Below are positions 17,200 to 26,603 of a DNA stretch of 64,000 nucleotides, piece after piece. The notes under the pieces are model-generated. The model was not told the DNA's origin. It saw only the letters and a program-made list of their open reading frames with translations, and did no database searches. This stretch comes from Achromobacter kerstersii (GTDB lineage Bacteria > Pseudomonadota > Gammaproteobacteria > Burkholderiales > Burkholderiaceae_B), in the NCBI RefSeq assembly GCF_902859595.1, contig NZ_CADIJQ010000005.1, positions 401,897 through 465,896 of the forward strand, in the 5' to 3' direction. The first letter of the stretch is position 1, and every line of letters starts with the position of its first letter. A program made the translations under genes and the position numbers.

Positions 17200-17814
17200 A
17201 TGCTACGCATCGACAATCTCAGCAAACGCTACGGCGACTATCTCGTCTTCCAAGGCCTGACGCATACGTTCACGCCGGGATGCGTGGCGCTATGCGAAGA
17301 AGACAGCACCGGCAAATCCAGCTTGCTGGGCATCATCGCGGGCGCGGTGGCGCCGGATGACGGCGACGTCTGGATCGACGGACATTCGCTCGCCCACGCA
17401 CCGCAACAAGCCCGGGCCCGTCTGGCCTATGTGCCCGACAATTGCCTGGCGTTTCCCACCCTGACCGGGCGTGAGCTGCTGCGGCAAGTGGCTGACGAAA
17501 AGCACGTGCCGCTTGATGCTGCTGTGCTTGACCTTGCGTATCGTCTGGGCCTGGAGCCGCATCTGGACAAGCGTTTCGAACAGATGTCGACCGGTACGCG
17601 CCGCAAGGTGTATCTGACGGCCGCGGCGCTGGGGAATCCCGCGGTTGTCATCGCGGATGGCCCCAGCAGCGGCCTGGATGCGCAGGCCCGCGCCGTGCTG
17701 GCCGACGTGTTCAAGACCTGGGCGCAGGACCGCGTTGTGCTGTTCGCCAGCTACGACGCCGAACTTGTCGAGGCCTGTGGCGCCAGCACGGTCAACGTGG
17801 CGGACTTGCGCTGA
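17200..17814 (+). CDS. Degenerate ABC-transporter ATPase-like protein
   Basis: 204 residues with an ABC ATPase fold but altered catalytic sites. Walker A reads EEDSTGKSS (K39, S40 kept; two glycines replaced). The Q-loop position is Asp80 (YVPDN), the signature is MSTGTRRK, Walker B is VVIADGPSSGLD with Gly154 in place of the catalytic Glu, and the H-loop is ASYD with Tyr185 for His. It resembles the ABC-2/CcmA export group in overall pattern. It may bind nucleotide without normal turnover. No permease is adjacent on its strand; the divergent six-helix protein is the only candidate. Its end overlaps the next gene tail to tail by 23 bp. Confidence 0.8.
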   Translation: MLRIDNLSKRYGDYLVFQGLTHTFTPGCVALCEEDSTGKSSLLGIIAGAVAPDDGDVWIDGHSLAHAPQQARARLAYVPDNCLAFPTLTGRELLRQVADEKHVPLDAAVLDLAYRLGLEPHLDKRFEQMSTGTRRKVYLTAAALGNPAVVIADGPSSGLDAQARAVLADVFKTWAQDRVVLFASYDAELVEACGASTVNVADLR

Positions 17815-18289
17815 CGTTGCGCCAGCTGGGAATCTCATATTCATAGGACGCCGCTTCCAGCGTCTCGTACTGCTTGAACCATGGGGCGACGTGCGGGTCG
17901 ATATCGGCCGCCAACGTTGCCAGCCACGCCGCCAGTTCTTCCTCTGAGGTCAGCGTAATCAGCGCGCCGCTGGCAAAGCTGTTGTCGTCCACCAGACCTT
18001 GATTCGGCACCAGGTAGGCACGCCGATACAAGCGGCCTTTGTCCCAGATTTCGGTGGGCACATACACCGGCCATTCCCGCTCATAAGGCACGGACACGTA
18101 CAGACCCAGCGACACCCGCTGCCGGTTCTCAAACGAGTCCTTGTAGCGGATCAGCTCCACGCCTTGCTCGACGTCGCCCACCTTGCGCCACAGGCAGCGC
18201 TTGCGCTTCTTGCGCCAGCCGGCAAAGGCGGGATGCGGCCGCAGCGTTTCCATAAAGCCGTTTTCGATGGGCTCGAAGTCGATAGGCAT
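17792..18289 (-). CDS. DUF4304-like protein
   Basis: 165 residues, soluble. The pattern RKKRKRCLWRKVGDVEQGVELIRYKDSFENRQRVSLGLYVSVPY recalls DUF4304 (a large family of unknown role, with K-K-x(n)-W followed by a beta-rich core). The C-terminal SEEELAAWLATLAADIDPHVAPWF is helical. The frame extends to 18358, but MPIDFEPIENGF at 18289 is the more natural start. It converges on and overlaps the ABC-like gene. The family match is from memory and moderate. Confidence 0.65.
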   Translation of the reverse strand: MPIDFEPIENGFMETLRPHPAFAGWRKKRKRCLWRKVGDVEQGVELIRYKDSFENRQRVSLGLYVSVPYEREWPVYVPTEIWDKGRLYRRAYLVPNQGLVDDNSFASGALITLTSEEELAAWLATLAADIDPHVAPWFKQYETLEAASYEYEIPSWRNVSASPPR

Positions 18290-18493
18290 GTGAGCGTCTG
18301 ATGGGTTTTCTTGCGCGACATTCAACACGGAACTCGCCCATCGTGCGTGGCAAAACATGACAAATGCAACGATTTCCTGGCGCGCTGGCGCACTGGCGGC
18401 ATCGCGATATCATGGCCGGGCCGTTTTTTCTGCGAGGCCGCGCTGGCACGCCCTCGCCGTCCATCCTTGAATCAGAAAAAGGAAAGAAGAACG

Positions 18494-19564
18494 ATGTCGC
18501 TTGTTCCCGTGCTCGCCCGAGTTTGCCTGATTGGACTTTTCACTCCTGCGGTCGCCCTTGCGCTGTCGCCGCCCGACCCCGAATGGGTCGCGAAAGTGGC
18601 CGAAGCAACGGAGCGGCAACGGTCGAGCTTCGATAACTCGATTGGCAGTCTTGTGCGCGACGGCATGGCTTTGTTGGTGATTCCGACCATCAACCTTGAT
18701 GCGGGGGGGCCGCGTAATTTCGACGACGCAGCCACGCGTGAGAAGTTTCTGCGCCAGCAAAGCCTGATGATGCGTTGGAATAATAAGACCGAGCGCGACT
18801 ATGCCATCACCGCCGGCCATGGCAAACACAAGTTCGATCACTTCGACCTTGGGCCTCGGTTCCAAACACCGAATGGCGCGATCACATATCAGGTGATTCC
18901 CGTGTGGCCGGGCGAATACCGTCTCAACGTCATCACTTATCGTCAGCCAGGAGCCACGACTCCCAACGGGACGCGGAGTTGGACAATAGATGAGGCGTTG
19001 GAAGAAGTCGGCGTGTCTACGCTGATCGAGACGACGGATATCGGCTACAAGAAAACGGGTCCGTGGCCGCAGTACGAGAAAGCAACCGATGACGGATTGG
19101 GCGAGGGTTGCGAAGTGGTAGTACGTCTGGGGGGCGGCTGCGATGAAGCCGCTCGTGAATTCCGGTGGCAGCGCAGCGCCCAGCGCGGCGTCGAGGCCGG
19201 CACGGCCGAGGAGCTAGAGGTGCGAGGCATGACTGTGCAACTGCACTTTGCTCCGATCGCGTCAATCACCTTGAAAGAAGGCGAGGTCGTGTTGACCGAT
19301 GGTTTCGTACTGATGGACGACCAACCCGTGCTGAACATGGACAAGTGCCAGAAAACCGCGCGTGACACGATGTGCCTGATTCAGTCACTGACCGTGCAGC
19401 GCTTGCCCGCCAGCATCGAGAATTTTCGTCAGGCGCCCAGCGCCACGAGTTTCAAGATGCCCAAGATGGATGAGTTGCTGCGCGGCATGGTCTACAGAAA
19501 GCCAACCGTATACGGAAAGCCGATAGACAAGGCGTCGCCAAACGTGATCGAGGCATTCCGATAG
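18494..19564 (+). CDS. Secreted or periplasmic protein of unknown function
   Basis: 356 residues. The N-terminus MSLVPVLARVCLIGLFTPAVALALS is a signal peptide, and GGAAAGAAGA lies just before the ATG. The mature protein has no motif I recognise. It contains a paired-cysteine region (GEGCEVVVRLGGGCDEA and DKCQKTARDTMC), which fits disulfides in the periplasm, and mixed beta-rich sequence (ITYQVIPVWPGEYRLNVITYR). It stands alone between two leftward genes. Confidence 0.75.
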   Translation: MSLVPVLARVCLIGLFTPAVALALSPPDPEWVAKVAEATERQRSSFDNSIGSLVRDGMALLVIPTINLDAGGPRNFDDAATREKFLRQQSLMMRWNNKTERDYAITAGHGKHKFDHFDLGPRFQTPNGAITYQVIPVWPGEYRLNVITYRQPGATTPNGTRSWTIDEALEEVGVSTLIETTDIGYKKTGPWPQYEKATDDGLGEGCEVVVRLGGGCDEAAREFRWQRSAQRGVEAGTAEELEVRGMTVQLHFAPIASITLKEGEVVLTDGFVLMDDQPVLNMDKCQKTARDTMCLIQSLTVQRLPASIENFRQAPSATSFKMPKMDELLRGMVYRKPTVYGKPIDKASPNVIEAFR

Positions 19565-19616
19565 CCAGGCTTGGAGGGGTAATGGGTTACGCGCGGGTTA
19601 CGCCCCTACCCCATCG

Positions 19617-19991
19617 TCACGCCACCCCACCAAACCGCTTATCCAGATACGCAATGATCTCGTTGGATTCATACATCCAGCGCGTGCCGTCCGCGTCGTC
19701 GATCCGCAGGCAAGGCACTTTCACCTTGCCGCCGCCCGTCAGCAATTGCTCACGCGCTTGCGGATCATTCTTGGCGTCGCGCAGCGCGACCGGCACATTC
19801 AGGCGATGCATTGCGCGACGCGTCTTCACGCAGAACGGGCAGGCATTGAATTGATAGAGCGCGAGCGCGGCGGCGTCTTTATTGACCGCCGCCTGGCCTT
19901 GTGCCGAGCGCTTCTGCGGGCGCGGGCGCGTCAACGCGTCGCCCAGCACAATCAACTGACCCAGGCCGACACGTAGGGCTTTCACAAACAT
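19617..19991 (-). CDS. Glutaredoxin/GST-N-domain protein
   Basis: 124 residues. A 40-residue N-terminal extension precedes a thioredoxin-fold domain with ALYQFNACPFCVKTRRAMHRL (redox pair C51/C54), the cis-Pro in KVKVPCLRIDD and SNEIIAYLDKRF at the end. This is the arrangement of glutaredoxin-like proteins related to the GST N-domain. The extension (LRVGLGQLIVLGDALTRP) is hydrophobic enough to act as a membrane anchor, which would tether it to the inner membrane. Probable role: thiol-disulfide exchange. Confidence 0.85.
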   Translation of the reverse strand: MFVKALRVGLGQLIVLGDALTRPRPQKRSAQGQAAVNKDAAALALYQFNACPFCVKTRRAMHRLNVPVALRDAKNDPQAREQLLTGGGKVKVPCLRIDDADGTRWMYESNEIIAYLDKRFGGVA

Positions 19992-20052
19992 GGTGGGGGA
20001 CTCGAAAGGAAGAAAGAGGCAGCCAGTCTACCCTGTGTGCCTTCAGCCCTGT

Positions 20053-20122
20053 GACCTCAAGCCGATGACTTCAAGCCCATGACCTCAAGCCGATGGCTTC
20101 ACGCCCATGGCTTCACGCCTGC
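20053..20122. repeat. 14-bp tandem repeat array, five units
   Basis: The units GACCTCAAGCCGAT, GACTTCAAGCCCAT, GACCTCAAGCCGAT, GGCTTCACGCCCAT and GGCTTCACGCCTGC follow each other without gaps. The last unit contains the stop codon of the MFS gene (20113-20115), so the array is that gene's immediate 3' flank. Confidence 0.85.
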
Positions 20123-21396
20123 TTCTGCGCCGTCTCGTGCCCCTGCAAGGTCTTCAGCTTTCTTAATTCCGGGAACCATCGCATCCATAACCCGGCAACC
20201 GCGATGGTTCCCATACCGCCAATCACCACCGCCGGCACGGCGCCGAACAGTTCCGCCGTCAGTCCGGATTCAAATTCGCCCAGCTGATTCGACGCGCCAA
20301 TGAACAAGGTGTTTACCGCGCTGACGCGCCCCAGCATGTGGTCGGGCGTGTTCAGCTGCACCAGCGACGAGCGCACCACGACGCTCACCGCGTCCGCCGC
20401 GCCCAGCACCACCAGCGCGGCGACCGATAGCGGAATGGAGGTCGACAAGCCAAACACCGTGGTCGCCAGCCCGAACACGATCAGCGAACCAAACAGCAAC
20501 CGGCCCACGTGTTCGCCCAGGCTCAAGCGGGCCAGCGTCAGCGACATCAACGCCGCGCCGCAGGCTGGGGCCGCGCGCAACGCGCCCAGCGCCCAGGGGC
20601 CGGCATTGAGGATGTCTTTGGCGAAGATCGGCAGCAGCGCCGTGGCGCCGCCCAGCAGCACGGCGAACAAGTCCAGCGACAAGGTGCCAAGCAGCAAGCG
20701 CCGCTGGAAGATGAACGTGATGCCGGCGAACAGCGTGCGCCACGTCGTCGGTTCCTTGCGCGGCGGGGCGCGTTCGATCACCAGCGTGGCAATCGACGCG
20801 AAGGCCGACAGGTACAACGCCGCGGCGACACAATAGATCCACCCTGCCCCAAATCCATAACCGATGCCGCCCAGCGCGGGGCCGGCGATCTGCGCGATCT
20901 GGCCGCCCGAAGACGCCAAGGCGGTAGCGCGTGGCAGCCATTCGCGGGGCACCACGGCGGGGATCAGCGTGGACAAGGTCGGCGCTTCGAAGGCGCGCGC
21001 CGAGCTCATGATGATGATGGTGGCGTAGATCAGCGTCTTGCCGCCCACGCCGTGCAAGGCGGCAATGGCCAGCACCAGCGTGGCCAGCGTTTCCAGCGCC
21101 ATGCAGAGGGCGACGATCTTGCGGCGGTCGTAGCGGTCGGCGACGTGGCCCACCACCAGCGTCAACGCGGCCATGGGCAGAAACTGCGCCAGGCCGATCA
21201 GCCCCAGGTCGATCGCGCTGCCGGACAGCGCGTAGATCTGCCAGCCCACCGCCACCGAGACGATCTGAAAGGCCAACGACGCGCTGACGCGCGCGAACAG
21301 GAAGTGCAGAAACGGGGGGCGGGTAAGCGGACTGGGGGAATCGGGGGCGGGCATGGGAGCGTGCGCGGCAGGCGCGCGGGCGGCGCCGGAAGGCAC
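20113..21396 (-). CDS. MFS transporter (EntS/MFS_3 type)
   Basis: 427-residue major facilitator with about 12 helices. The loop between helices 2 and 3 reads GHVADRYDRRKIV, the MFS signature, and IAQIAGPALGGIGYG marks helix 5. The sequence belongs to the group of EntS-like exporters (PF05977), which pump out siderophores or drugs. The first 25 residues are Ala/Pro-rich, and a later start is possible. It reads leftward, 112 bp after liuD, with its 3' end inside a tandem repeat. The substrate is unknown. Confidence 0.87.
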   Translation of the reverse strand: MPSGAARAPAAHAPMPAPDSPSPLTRPPFLHFLFARVSASLAFQIVSVAVGWQIYALSGSAIDLGLIGLAQFLPMAALTLVVGHVADRYDRRKIVALCMALETLATLVLAIAALHGVGGKTLIYATIIIMSSARAFEAPTLSTLIPAVVPREWLPRATALASSGGQIAQIAGPALGGIGYGFGAGWIYCVAAALYLSAFASIATLVIERAPPRKEPTTWRTLFAGITFIFQRRLLLGTLSLDLFAVLLGGATALLPIFAKDILNAGPWALGALRAAPACGAALMSLTLARLSLGEHVGRLLFGSLIVFGLATTVFGLSTSIPLSVAALVVLGAADAVSVVVRSSLVQLNTPDHMLGRVSAVNTLFIGASNQLGEFESGLTAELFGAVPAVVIGGMGTIAVAGLWMRWFPELRKLKTLQGHETAQKQA

Positions 21397-21508
21397 ATTC
21401 TAGTGACAGCCGGCTGACGCGAAACTAAAGCGCCAGCCGGCAGGGCGATAGCCTGCGGTCAATGAGGCAAGCCTGACGACCACCGCGATGGCGCGCCAGG
21501 GCAAGCGC

Positions 21509-23536
21509 CTACGCCCCGATCGACACCAGTTCAGCGCCTTCGGTGACCTGGTCGCCCACGCCGTAGAACACTTCTTCGACCTTGCCATCGGCGGGGGCGG
21601 AGATCGTGTGTTCCATCTTCATGGCTTCCATCACCAGCAGCGGTTGGCCCTTTTCGACGGTGTCGCCCGCCTTGACCGAGATCGAGATGATCTTGCCGGG
21701 CATCGGGGCCGTCAGGCCGCCGCTGTGCTCGCCTTGCGTGTCCTGCGCGTGCGTGAGGGGGTCGTAGAGCTCCAGGACGTGCACGCCGCCTTCGCCGAAG
21801 ACGTGGGCGCGGTCGCCATGCAGCACGACCGTGCCGGCGTTCTCGTGGCCTGCCAGCGTGATGCGCAGGCCATAGGCCAGGTTCGGGTTGGCGCTGGCGT
21901 GAGAGCGCCACAGGAACGGTTGGGCGCCCGCGCCGGTGTCCAGCGTCCACGCGCCGCCCTGGCGGGCCACGGTGACGCGTCGCGTCTCGCCGTTGTCCAC
22001 CCATTGCAGATGGCGTTGATATTGGTTGCCCAGGCGCCAGCCGTCGCGCGCGTCCCAGGGGTCTGCCGGACCCTTGCCGGAGGATGCCAGGCCGGGCTGG
22101 GCCAGGCCCTGGCGCACCAGCACGGCGGCCGAGGCCAGCGCCAGCGTGGCGGCATTGGCGGCTTGCGGTTCCGGCAGCAGCGTGGCGCGCTGGCGTTCGA
22201 TCAGGCCCGTGTCCAGGTCGGCGGCGGCAAAGGCGCTGTCGCTCATCAGGCGCGACAGGAACGCGACGTTGGTCTGCACGCCCACGGCCTGCGTTTGCGC
22301 CAGCGCTTGCAGCATGCGGGCACGCGCTTGGTCGCGGTCAGCGCCGTGCACGATCAGCTTGGCGATCATCGGGTCATAGAACGGCGTGATCGTGTCGCCC
22401 GTGCGCACGCCGCCATCTACGCGGATATCGCCGTTGGTGAACGCGGTGTGCGGGGGCAGGCCCAGGTAGGCCAAGGTGCCAATCGACGGCAGGAAGCCCT
22501 TTTCAGGGTTCTCAGCGTAGATGCGGGCTTCGATGGCGTGGCCATTGATGCGCAGGTCTTCCTGACGAGCAGGCAGCGGCTGGCCGGCTGCTACGCGCAA
22601 TTGCCATTCAACCAGATCGTGACCCGTGATCATTTCGGTGACCGGGTGTTCGACCTGCAAGCGCGTATTCATTTCCATGAAGTAGAAACGGCCGTCGGGC
22701 TCCGAGATGAACTCGACGGTGCCTGCGCCTACGTAGCCCACGGCGCGCGCGGCGGCCACGGCGGCCTCGCCCATGGCGCGGCGGCGTTCTTCCGTCATGC
22801 CCGGCGCGGGGGCTTCTTCAATGACCTTCTGGTGGCGGCGCTGCACCGAGCAATCGCGTTCAAACAGATAGACGCAATTGCCGTGCGTGTCGGCAAACAC
22901 CTGGATTTCAATGTGGCGCGGCTTTTGCAGATAGCGTTCGATCAGCACGCGGTCGTCGCCGAAGCTGGACGCGGCTTCACGTTGGCACGAGGCCAATGCA
23001 TCCAGGAATGCGTCCGATGATTCCACGACGCGCATGCCCTTACCGCCGCCGCCCGCGCTGGCCTTGATCAGCACGGGGTAGCCGATGCCATCGGCTTGGG
23101 TCTTGAGGAATTGCGGGTCTTGGTTGTCGCCGTGATAGCCCGGCACGAGCGGCACGCCGGCCTTTTCCATCAACGACTTCGCGGCCGACTTGCTGCCCAT
23201 GGCGGCAATGGCCGAGGCGGGCGGGCCCACGAACGAGATGCCGGCTTTTTCCGCGGCTTCGGCAAAGGCTTCGTTTTCCGACAGGAAGCCGTAGCCCGGG
23301 TGGATGGCGCCCGCGCCGGTGTCGATGGCGGCTTGCAGAATGGCGCCGGCGCGCAGGTAGCTCGCGCGCGGTTCCGATCCGCCGATGTACACGGCCTGAT
23401 CGCAGGCCGCCACGTGGCGCGCATTGGCGTCCGCATCCGAATACACGGCAACGGTGCGGATGCCCATGCGTCGGGCGGTGGCGGCGACGCGGCAGGCAAT
23501 CTCTCCGCGATTGGCAATCAGCAAAGTGTCGAACAT
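21509..23536 (-). CDS. liuD: 3-methylcrotonyl-CoA carboxylase, biotin-containing alpha subunit
   Basis: 675 residues: biotin carboxylase domain (starts MFDTLLIANRGEIACRVAATARRMGI; ATP loop KASAGGGGKGMRVV; EMNTRLQVEHPVTE), a middle domain, and a biotinyl domain with VMEAMKMEHT, biotin lysine at residue 640. It carboxylates biotin for liuB to transfer to 3-methylcrotonyl-CoA in leucine breakdown. ATG codons occur at 23545 and 23536; AGGA sits 8 bases before the second, which also matches the family N-terminus. It lies 57 bp after liuB. An acetyl- or propionyl-CoA carboxylase is possible, but the neighbours favour the methylcrotonyl enzyme. Confidence 0.88.
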   Translation of the reverse strand: MFDTLLIANRGEIACRVAATARRMGIRTVAVYSDADANARHVAACDQAVYIGGSEPRASYLRAGAILQAAIDTGAGAIHPGYGFLSENEAFAEAAEKAGISFVGPPASAIAAMGSKSAAKSLMEKAGVPLVPGYHGDNQDPQFLKTQADGIGYPVLIKASAGGGGKGMRVVESSDAFLDALASCQREAASSFGDDRVLIERYLQKPRHIEIQVFADTHGNCVYLFERDCSVQRRHQKVIEEAPAPGMTEERRRAMGEAAVAAARAVGYVGAGTVEFISEPDGRFYFMEMNTRLQVEHPVTEMITGHDLVEWQLRVAAGQPLPARQEDLRINGHAIEARIYAENPEKGFLPSIGTLAYLGLPPHTAFTNGDIRVDGGVRTGDTITPFYDPMIAKLIVHGADRDQARARMLQALAQTQAVGVQTNVAFLSRLMSDSAFAAADLDTGLIERQRATLLPEPQAANAATLALASAAVLVRQGLAQPGLASSGKGPADPWDARDGWRLGNQYQRHLQWVDNGETRRVTVARQGGAWTLDTGAGAQPFLWRSHASANPNLAYGLRITLAGHENAGTVVLHGDRAHVFGEGGVHVLELYDPLTHAQDTQGEHSGGLTAPMPGKIISISVKAGDTVEKGQPLLVMEAMKMEHTISAPADGKVEEVFYGVGDQVTEGAELVSIGA

Positions 23537-23593
23537 GAATGTCATCCTGGCTGGTGTTCTTCTTGATCTGCGGGGGCGGCGGTGGCGCCTGCC

Positions 23594-25201
23594 CTACATG
23601 CGGAACACGCCGAAGCGCGTGTCTTCAATTGGCGCATTCAGCGCGGCCGACAACGCCAGGCCCAGCACGCGGCGCGTGTCCGCCGGGGCGATGATGCCGT
23701 CGTCCCACAGGCGCGCCGTGGCGTAATACGGATGGCCTTCGTGTTCGTACTGTTCGCGGATGGGCGCCTTGAAGGCGGCTTCTTCGTCGGCCGACCACTT
23801 GCCGCCGCGCGCTTCGATGCCATCGCGCTTGACGGTGGCCAACACGCTTGCAGCCTGCTCGCCGCCCATCACCGAGATGCGCGCGTTGGGCCACATGAAC
23901 AGCATGCGCGGGGAGTAGGCGCGGCCGCACATGCCGTAGTTGCCCGCGCCAAACGAGCCGCCGATCAGCACGGTGAACTTCGGCACGGCGGCCGTTGCCA
24001 CCGCCGTCACCATCTTGGCGCCGTGGCGCGCGATGCCTTCGTTTTCGTACTTGCGGCCCACCATGAAGCCGGTGATGTTCTGCAGGAACACCAGTGGAAT
24101 CTTGCGCTGCGCGCACAGTTCAATGAAGTGCGCGCCCTTTTGCGCGGACTCCGAAAACAGGATGCCGTTGTTGGCGACGATGCCTACCGGCATGCCCTGG
24201 ATGTGCGCAAACCCCGTGACCAGCGTGGGGCCGAAGCGCGCTTTGAATTCGTCGAACTCGGAGCCGTCAACGATGCGCGCAATCACTTCGCGCACGTCGT
24301 AGGGCTTGCGGGTGTCGGCGGGGATGATGCCGTTCAATTCGCTGGGGTCGTAGCGCGGTTCGCGCACGGGAATGGTCGCCAGCGGCGCGGGCTTCTTCCG
24401 GTTCAGGCGCGCCACAGCGTTGCGCGCCAGTTGCAGCGCATGCATGTCGTTGGCCGCCAGATGGTCGACCACGCCGGACAGGCGCGTGTGCACGTCGCCG
24501 CCGCCCAGGTCTTCGGCGCTGACTTCTTCTCCGGTGGCCGCTTTCACCAGCGGCGGGCCGCCCAGAAAGATGGTGCCCTGGTTCTTCACGATGATGGATT
24601 CATCGCTCATGGCGGGCACGTACGCGCCGCCCGCGGTGCACGAACCCATCACCACGGCGATCTGCGAAATACCTTGCGCAGACATCTGCGCCTGGTTGTA
24701 GAAGATGCGGCCGAAGTGTTCGCGGTCTGGGAAGACTTCGTCTTGTTGCGGCAGGTTGGCGCCGCCCGAATCCACCAGGTAGACGCAAGGCAGATGGTTT
24801 TGCGCGGCGATTTCCTGCGCGCGCAAATGCTTCTTGACCGTCATCGGGTAGTACGTGCCGCCCTTGACGGTGGCGTCGTTGCAGACGATGACGCATTCGG
24901 TGCCCGACACGCGGCCGATGCCGGTGATGACGCCGGCGCCCGGCGCGTCGCCGTCGTACATATCGTGCGCCGCCATGGGCGACAGTTCCAGGAACGGGGT
25001 GCCCGGATCGATCAGGTTCTCGACGCGGTCGCGGGGCAACAGCTTGCCGCGCGCCACGTGCTTGGCGCGCGCGGCTTCACTGCCGCCCAGCGCGGTCTGC
25101 GCCAGTTTCTGATTCAGATCATCCAGCTGCGCCTGCATGGCGCGCGCATTGTCGGTGTAGTCCTGCGACCGCGGATTGATGCGGGATTCGATGATGGGCA
25201 T
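23594..25201 (-). CDS. liuB: 3-methylcrotonyl-CoA carboxylase, beta (carboxyltransferase) subunit
   Basis: 535-residue carboxyltransferase. It begins [18 protein letters not shown] and contains [67 protein letters not shown], and the C-terminal half with [15 protein letters not shown] and [13 protein letters not shown]. These are standard for the methylcrotonyl-CoA enzyme. GGTGGAA precedes the ATG at 25201; the open frame to 25354 upstream is not coding-like. It transfers the carboxyl group from liuD biotin to give 3-methylglutaconyl-CoA. Confidence 0.92.
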   Translation of the reverse strand: MPIIESRINPRSQDYTDNARAMQAQLDDLNQKLAQTALGGSEAARAKHVARGKLLPRDRVENLIDPGTPFLELSPMAAHDMYDGDAPGAGVITGIGRVSGTECVIVCNDATVKGGTYYPMTVKKHLRAQEIAAQNHLPCVYLVDSGGANLPQQDEVFPDREHFGRIFYNQAQMSAQGISQIAVVMGSCTAGGAYVPAMSDESIIVKNQGTIFLGGPPLVKAATGEEVSAEDLGGGDVHTRLSGVVDHLAANDMHALQLARNAVARLNRKKPAPLATIPVREPRYDPSELNGIIPADTRKPYDVREVIARIVDGSEFDEFKARFGPTLVTGFAHIQGMPVGIVANNGILFSESAQKGAHFIELCAQRKIPLVFLQNITGFMVGRKYENEGIARHGAKMVTAVATAAVPKFTVLIGGSFGAGNYGMCGRAYSPRMLFMWPNARISVMGGEQAASVLATVKRDGIEARGGKWSADEEAAFKAPIREQYEHEGHPYYATARLWDDGIIAPADTRRVLGLALSAALNAPIEDTRFGVFRM

Positions 25202-25382
25202 GGGGTTCCACCCGTCCTGCTTGATTGGAATTTGAAGGCGCTCTGGTCGAGCGGTTTGTCTCGCTGCCCGGTGGGCCGGGCATTCTTGTCGATTGGGTTT
25301 TCGTTGCGCCTTTCCAAGCATGGCCCGCGACTCGTTGTCGCGTCCGGAAGCCACACAAGAAAGGCGCGGCGAAAAGCCAATC

Positions 25383-25409
25383 GGGAGACGGAGGGTGAGT
25401 CCGTCTCCC
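25383..25409 (-). terminator. Hairpin after the thiolase gene
   Basis: Perfect 10-bp stem GGGAGACGGA / TCCGTCTCCC with a 7-base loop, 10 bp past the thiolase stop on the minus strand. There is no immediate T run (TTTT comes about 7 bases later), so termination may be partial. The 218-bp gap before liuB shows nothing else. Confidence 0.55.
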
Positions 25410-25419
25410 AGGCATTGCC

Positions 25420-26601
25420 TTAGACCATTTCGATGGCCATTGCGACGGCTTCACCGCCGCCGATGCACAGCGTGGCGACGCCGCGCTTGCCGCCAGTCTT
25501 GCGCAGCGCGCCAACCAGCGTGGCCATCAGGCGCGCGCCCGATGCGCCGATCGGGTGGCCCAGGGCCGTGGCGCCGCCGTTGACGTTGACCTTGTCGTGC
25601 GGCAGCTTGAAGTCGGTCATGGCGGCCATGGTGACCACCGCGAAGGCTTCATTGATTTCGTACAGGTCCACGTCTTCGGCCTTCCAGCCGGTCTTGGCGA
25701 ACAGGTTCTTCAGCGCGCCAACCGGGGCGGTGGTGAACCAGCCCGGTTCTTGCGAGTGCTGGCTGTGCGCCACGATGCGGGCCAGCGGCTTCACGCCGAG
25801 CTTTTCGGCGGTGGACGCGCGCATCAGCACCATGGCGGCAGCGCCGTCGGAGATCGACGACGAGTTCGCGGCGGTGATGGTGCCGTCCTTCTTGAAGGCG
25901 GGCTTCAAGGTCGGGATCTTTTCCGGCATGGCCTTGGTGGGGGCTTCGTCGGTATCGATCACGGTGTCGCCCTTGCGGCCGGCGACGGTGACGGGGGCGA
26001 TTTCCCACTTGAAGCTGCCATCTTCCGTGGCGGCGCGGGCGCGGCGCAGCGATTCCAGCGAGAACGCGTCTTGCTGTTCGCGCGTGAATTCGTATTTGGT
26101 GGCGCAGTCTTCGGCGAAGACGCCCATGGCCTTGCCCTTGTCGTAGGCATCTTCCAGGCCGTCCAGCGCCATGTGGTCATACACGGTGTTGTGGCCAAAG
26201 CGGTAGCCCTGGCGCGCCTTGAGCAGCAGGTACGGCGCGTTGCTCATGCTTTCCTGACCACCCGCGACGACAACTTCGGCGCTGCCGGCGGCGAGCAGGT
26301 CGTGGCCGAACATGGCTGCCTTCAGGCCCGAACCGCACACCTTGTGGATCGTGGTGCACGCCACGCCCAGCGGCAGGCCTGCGCCGAGTGCGGCTTGACG
26401 CGCGGGCGCCTGGCCCTGGCCGGCTTGCAGCACGTTGCCCATGATGACTTCATCAACTTGCTCGGGCTTGATGCCGGCGCGCTCGATGGCGGCCTTGATG
26501 GCCACCGCGCCAAGCTCATGCGCGGCCAGGCCGGACAAGCTGCCCAGCATGCCGCCCATGGGGGTGCGGGCGACGGAAACGATAACGATGGGATCTGACA
26601 T
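25420..26601 (-). CDS. Acetyl-CoA C-acetyltransferase (thiolase)
   Basis: 393-residue thiolase. The acyl-forming Cys89 is in [13 protein letters not shown], His349 in [14 protein letters not shown] and Cys379 in CIGGGEA, with NEAFAVV for the oxyanion site. It cleaves acetoacetyl-CoA to acetyl-CoA, the last step after HMG-CoA cleavage in leucine degradation, and may work on other 3-ketoacyl-CoAs. Only 2 bp separate it from the aceK stop, so it is translated from the same message as liuA and aceK. Confidence 0.92.
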   Translation of the reverse strand: MSDPIVIVSVARTPMGGMLGSLSGLAAHELGAVAIKAAIERAGIKPEQVDEVIMGNVLQAGQGQAPARQAALGAGLPLGVACTTIHKVCGSGLKAAMFGHDLLAAGSAEVVVAGGQESMSNAPYLLLKARQGYRFGHNTVYDHMALDGLEDAYDKGKAMGVFAEDCATKYEFTREQQDAFSLESLRRARAATEDGSFKWEIAPVTVAGRKGDTVIDTDEAPTKAMPEKIPTLKPAFKKDGTITAANSSSISDGAAAMVLMRASTAEKLGVKPLARIVAHSQHSQEPGWFTTAPVGALKNLFAKTGWKAEDVDLYEINEAFAVVTMAAMTDFKLPHDKVNVNGGATALGHPIGASGARLMATLVGALRKTGGKRGVATLCIGGGEAVAMAIEMV

Positions 26602-26603
26602 GA

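Noticed and set aside
17200..17814. Pseudogene status of the ABC-like gene
   Set aside because: The frame is intact from a proper start to stop, and fold-defining motifs are retained, so it is listed as a degenerate but whole gene.
20053..20122. CRISPR-like array
   Set aside because: Units are contiguous 14-mers with no spacers and no cas genes nearby; a tandem repeat, not a CRISPR.
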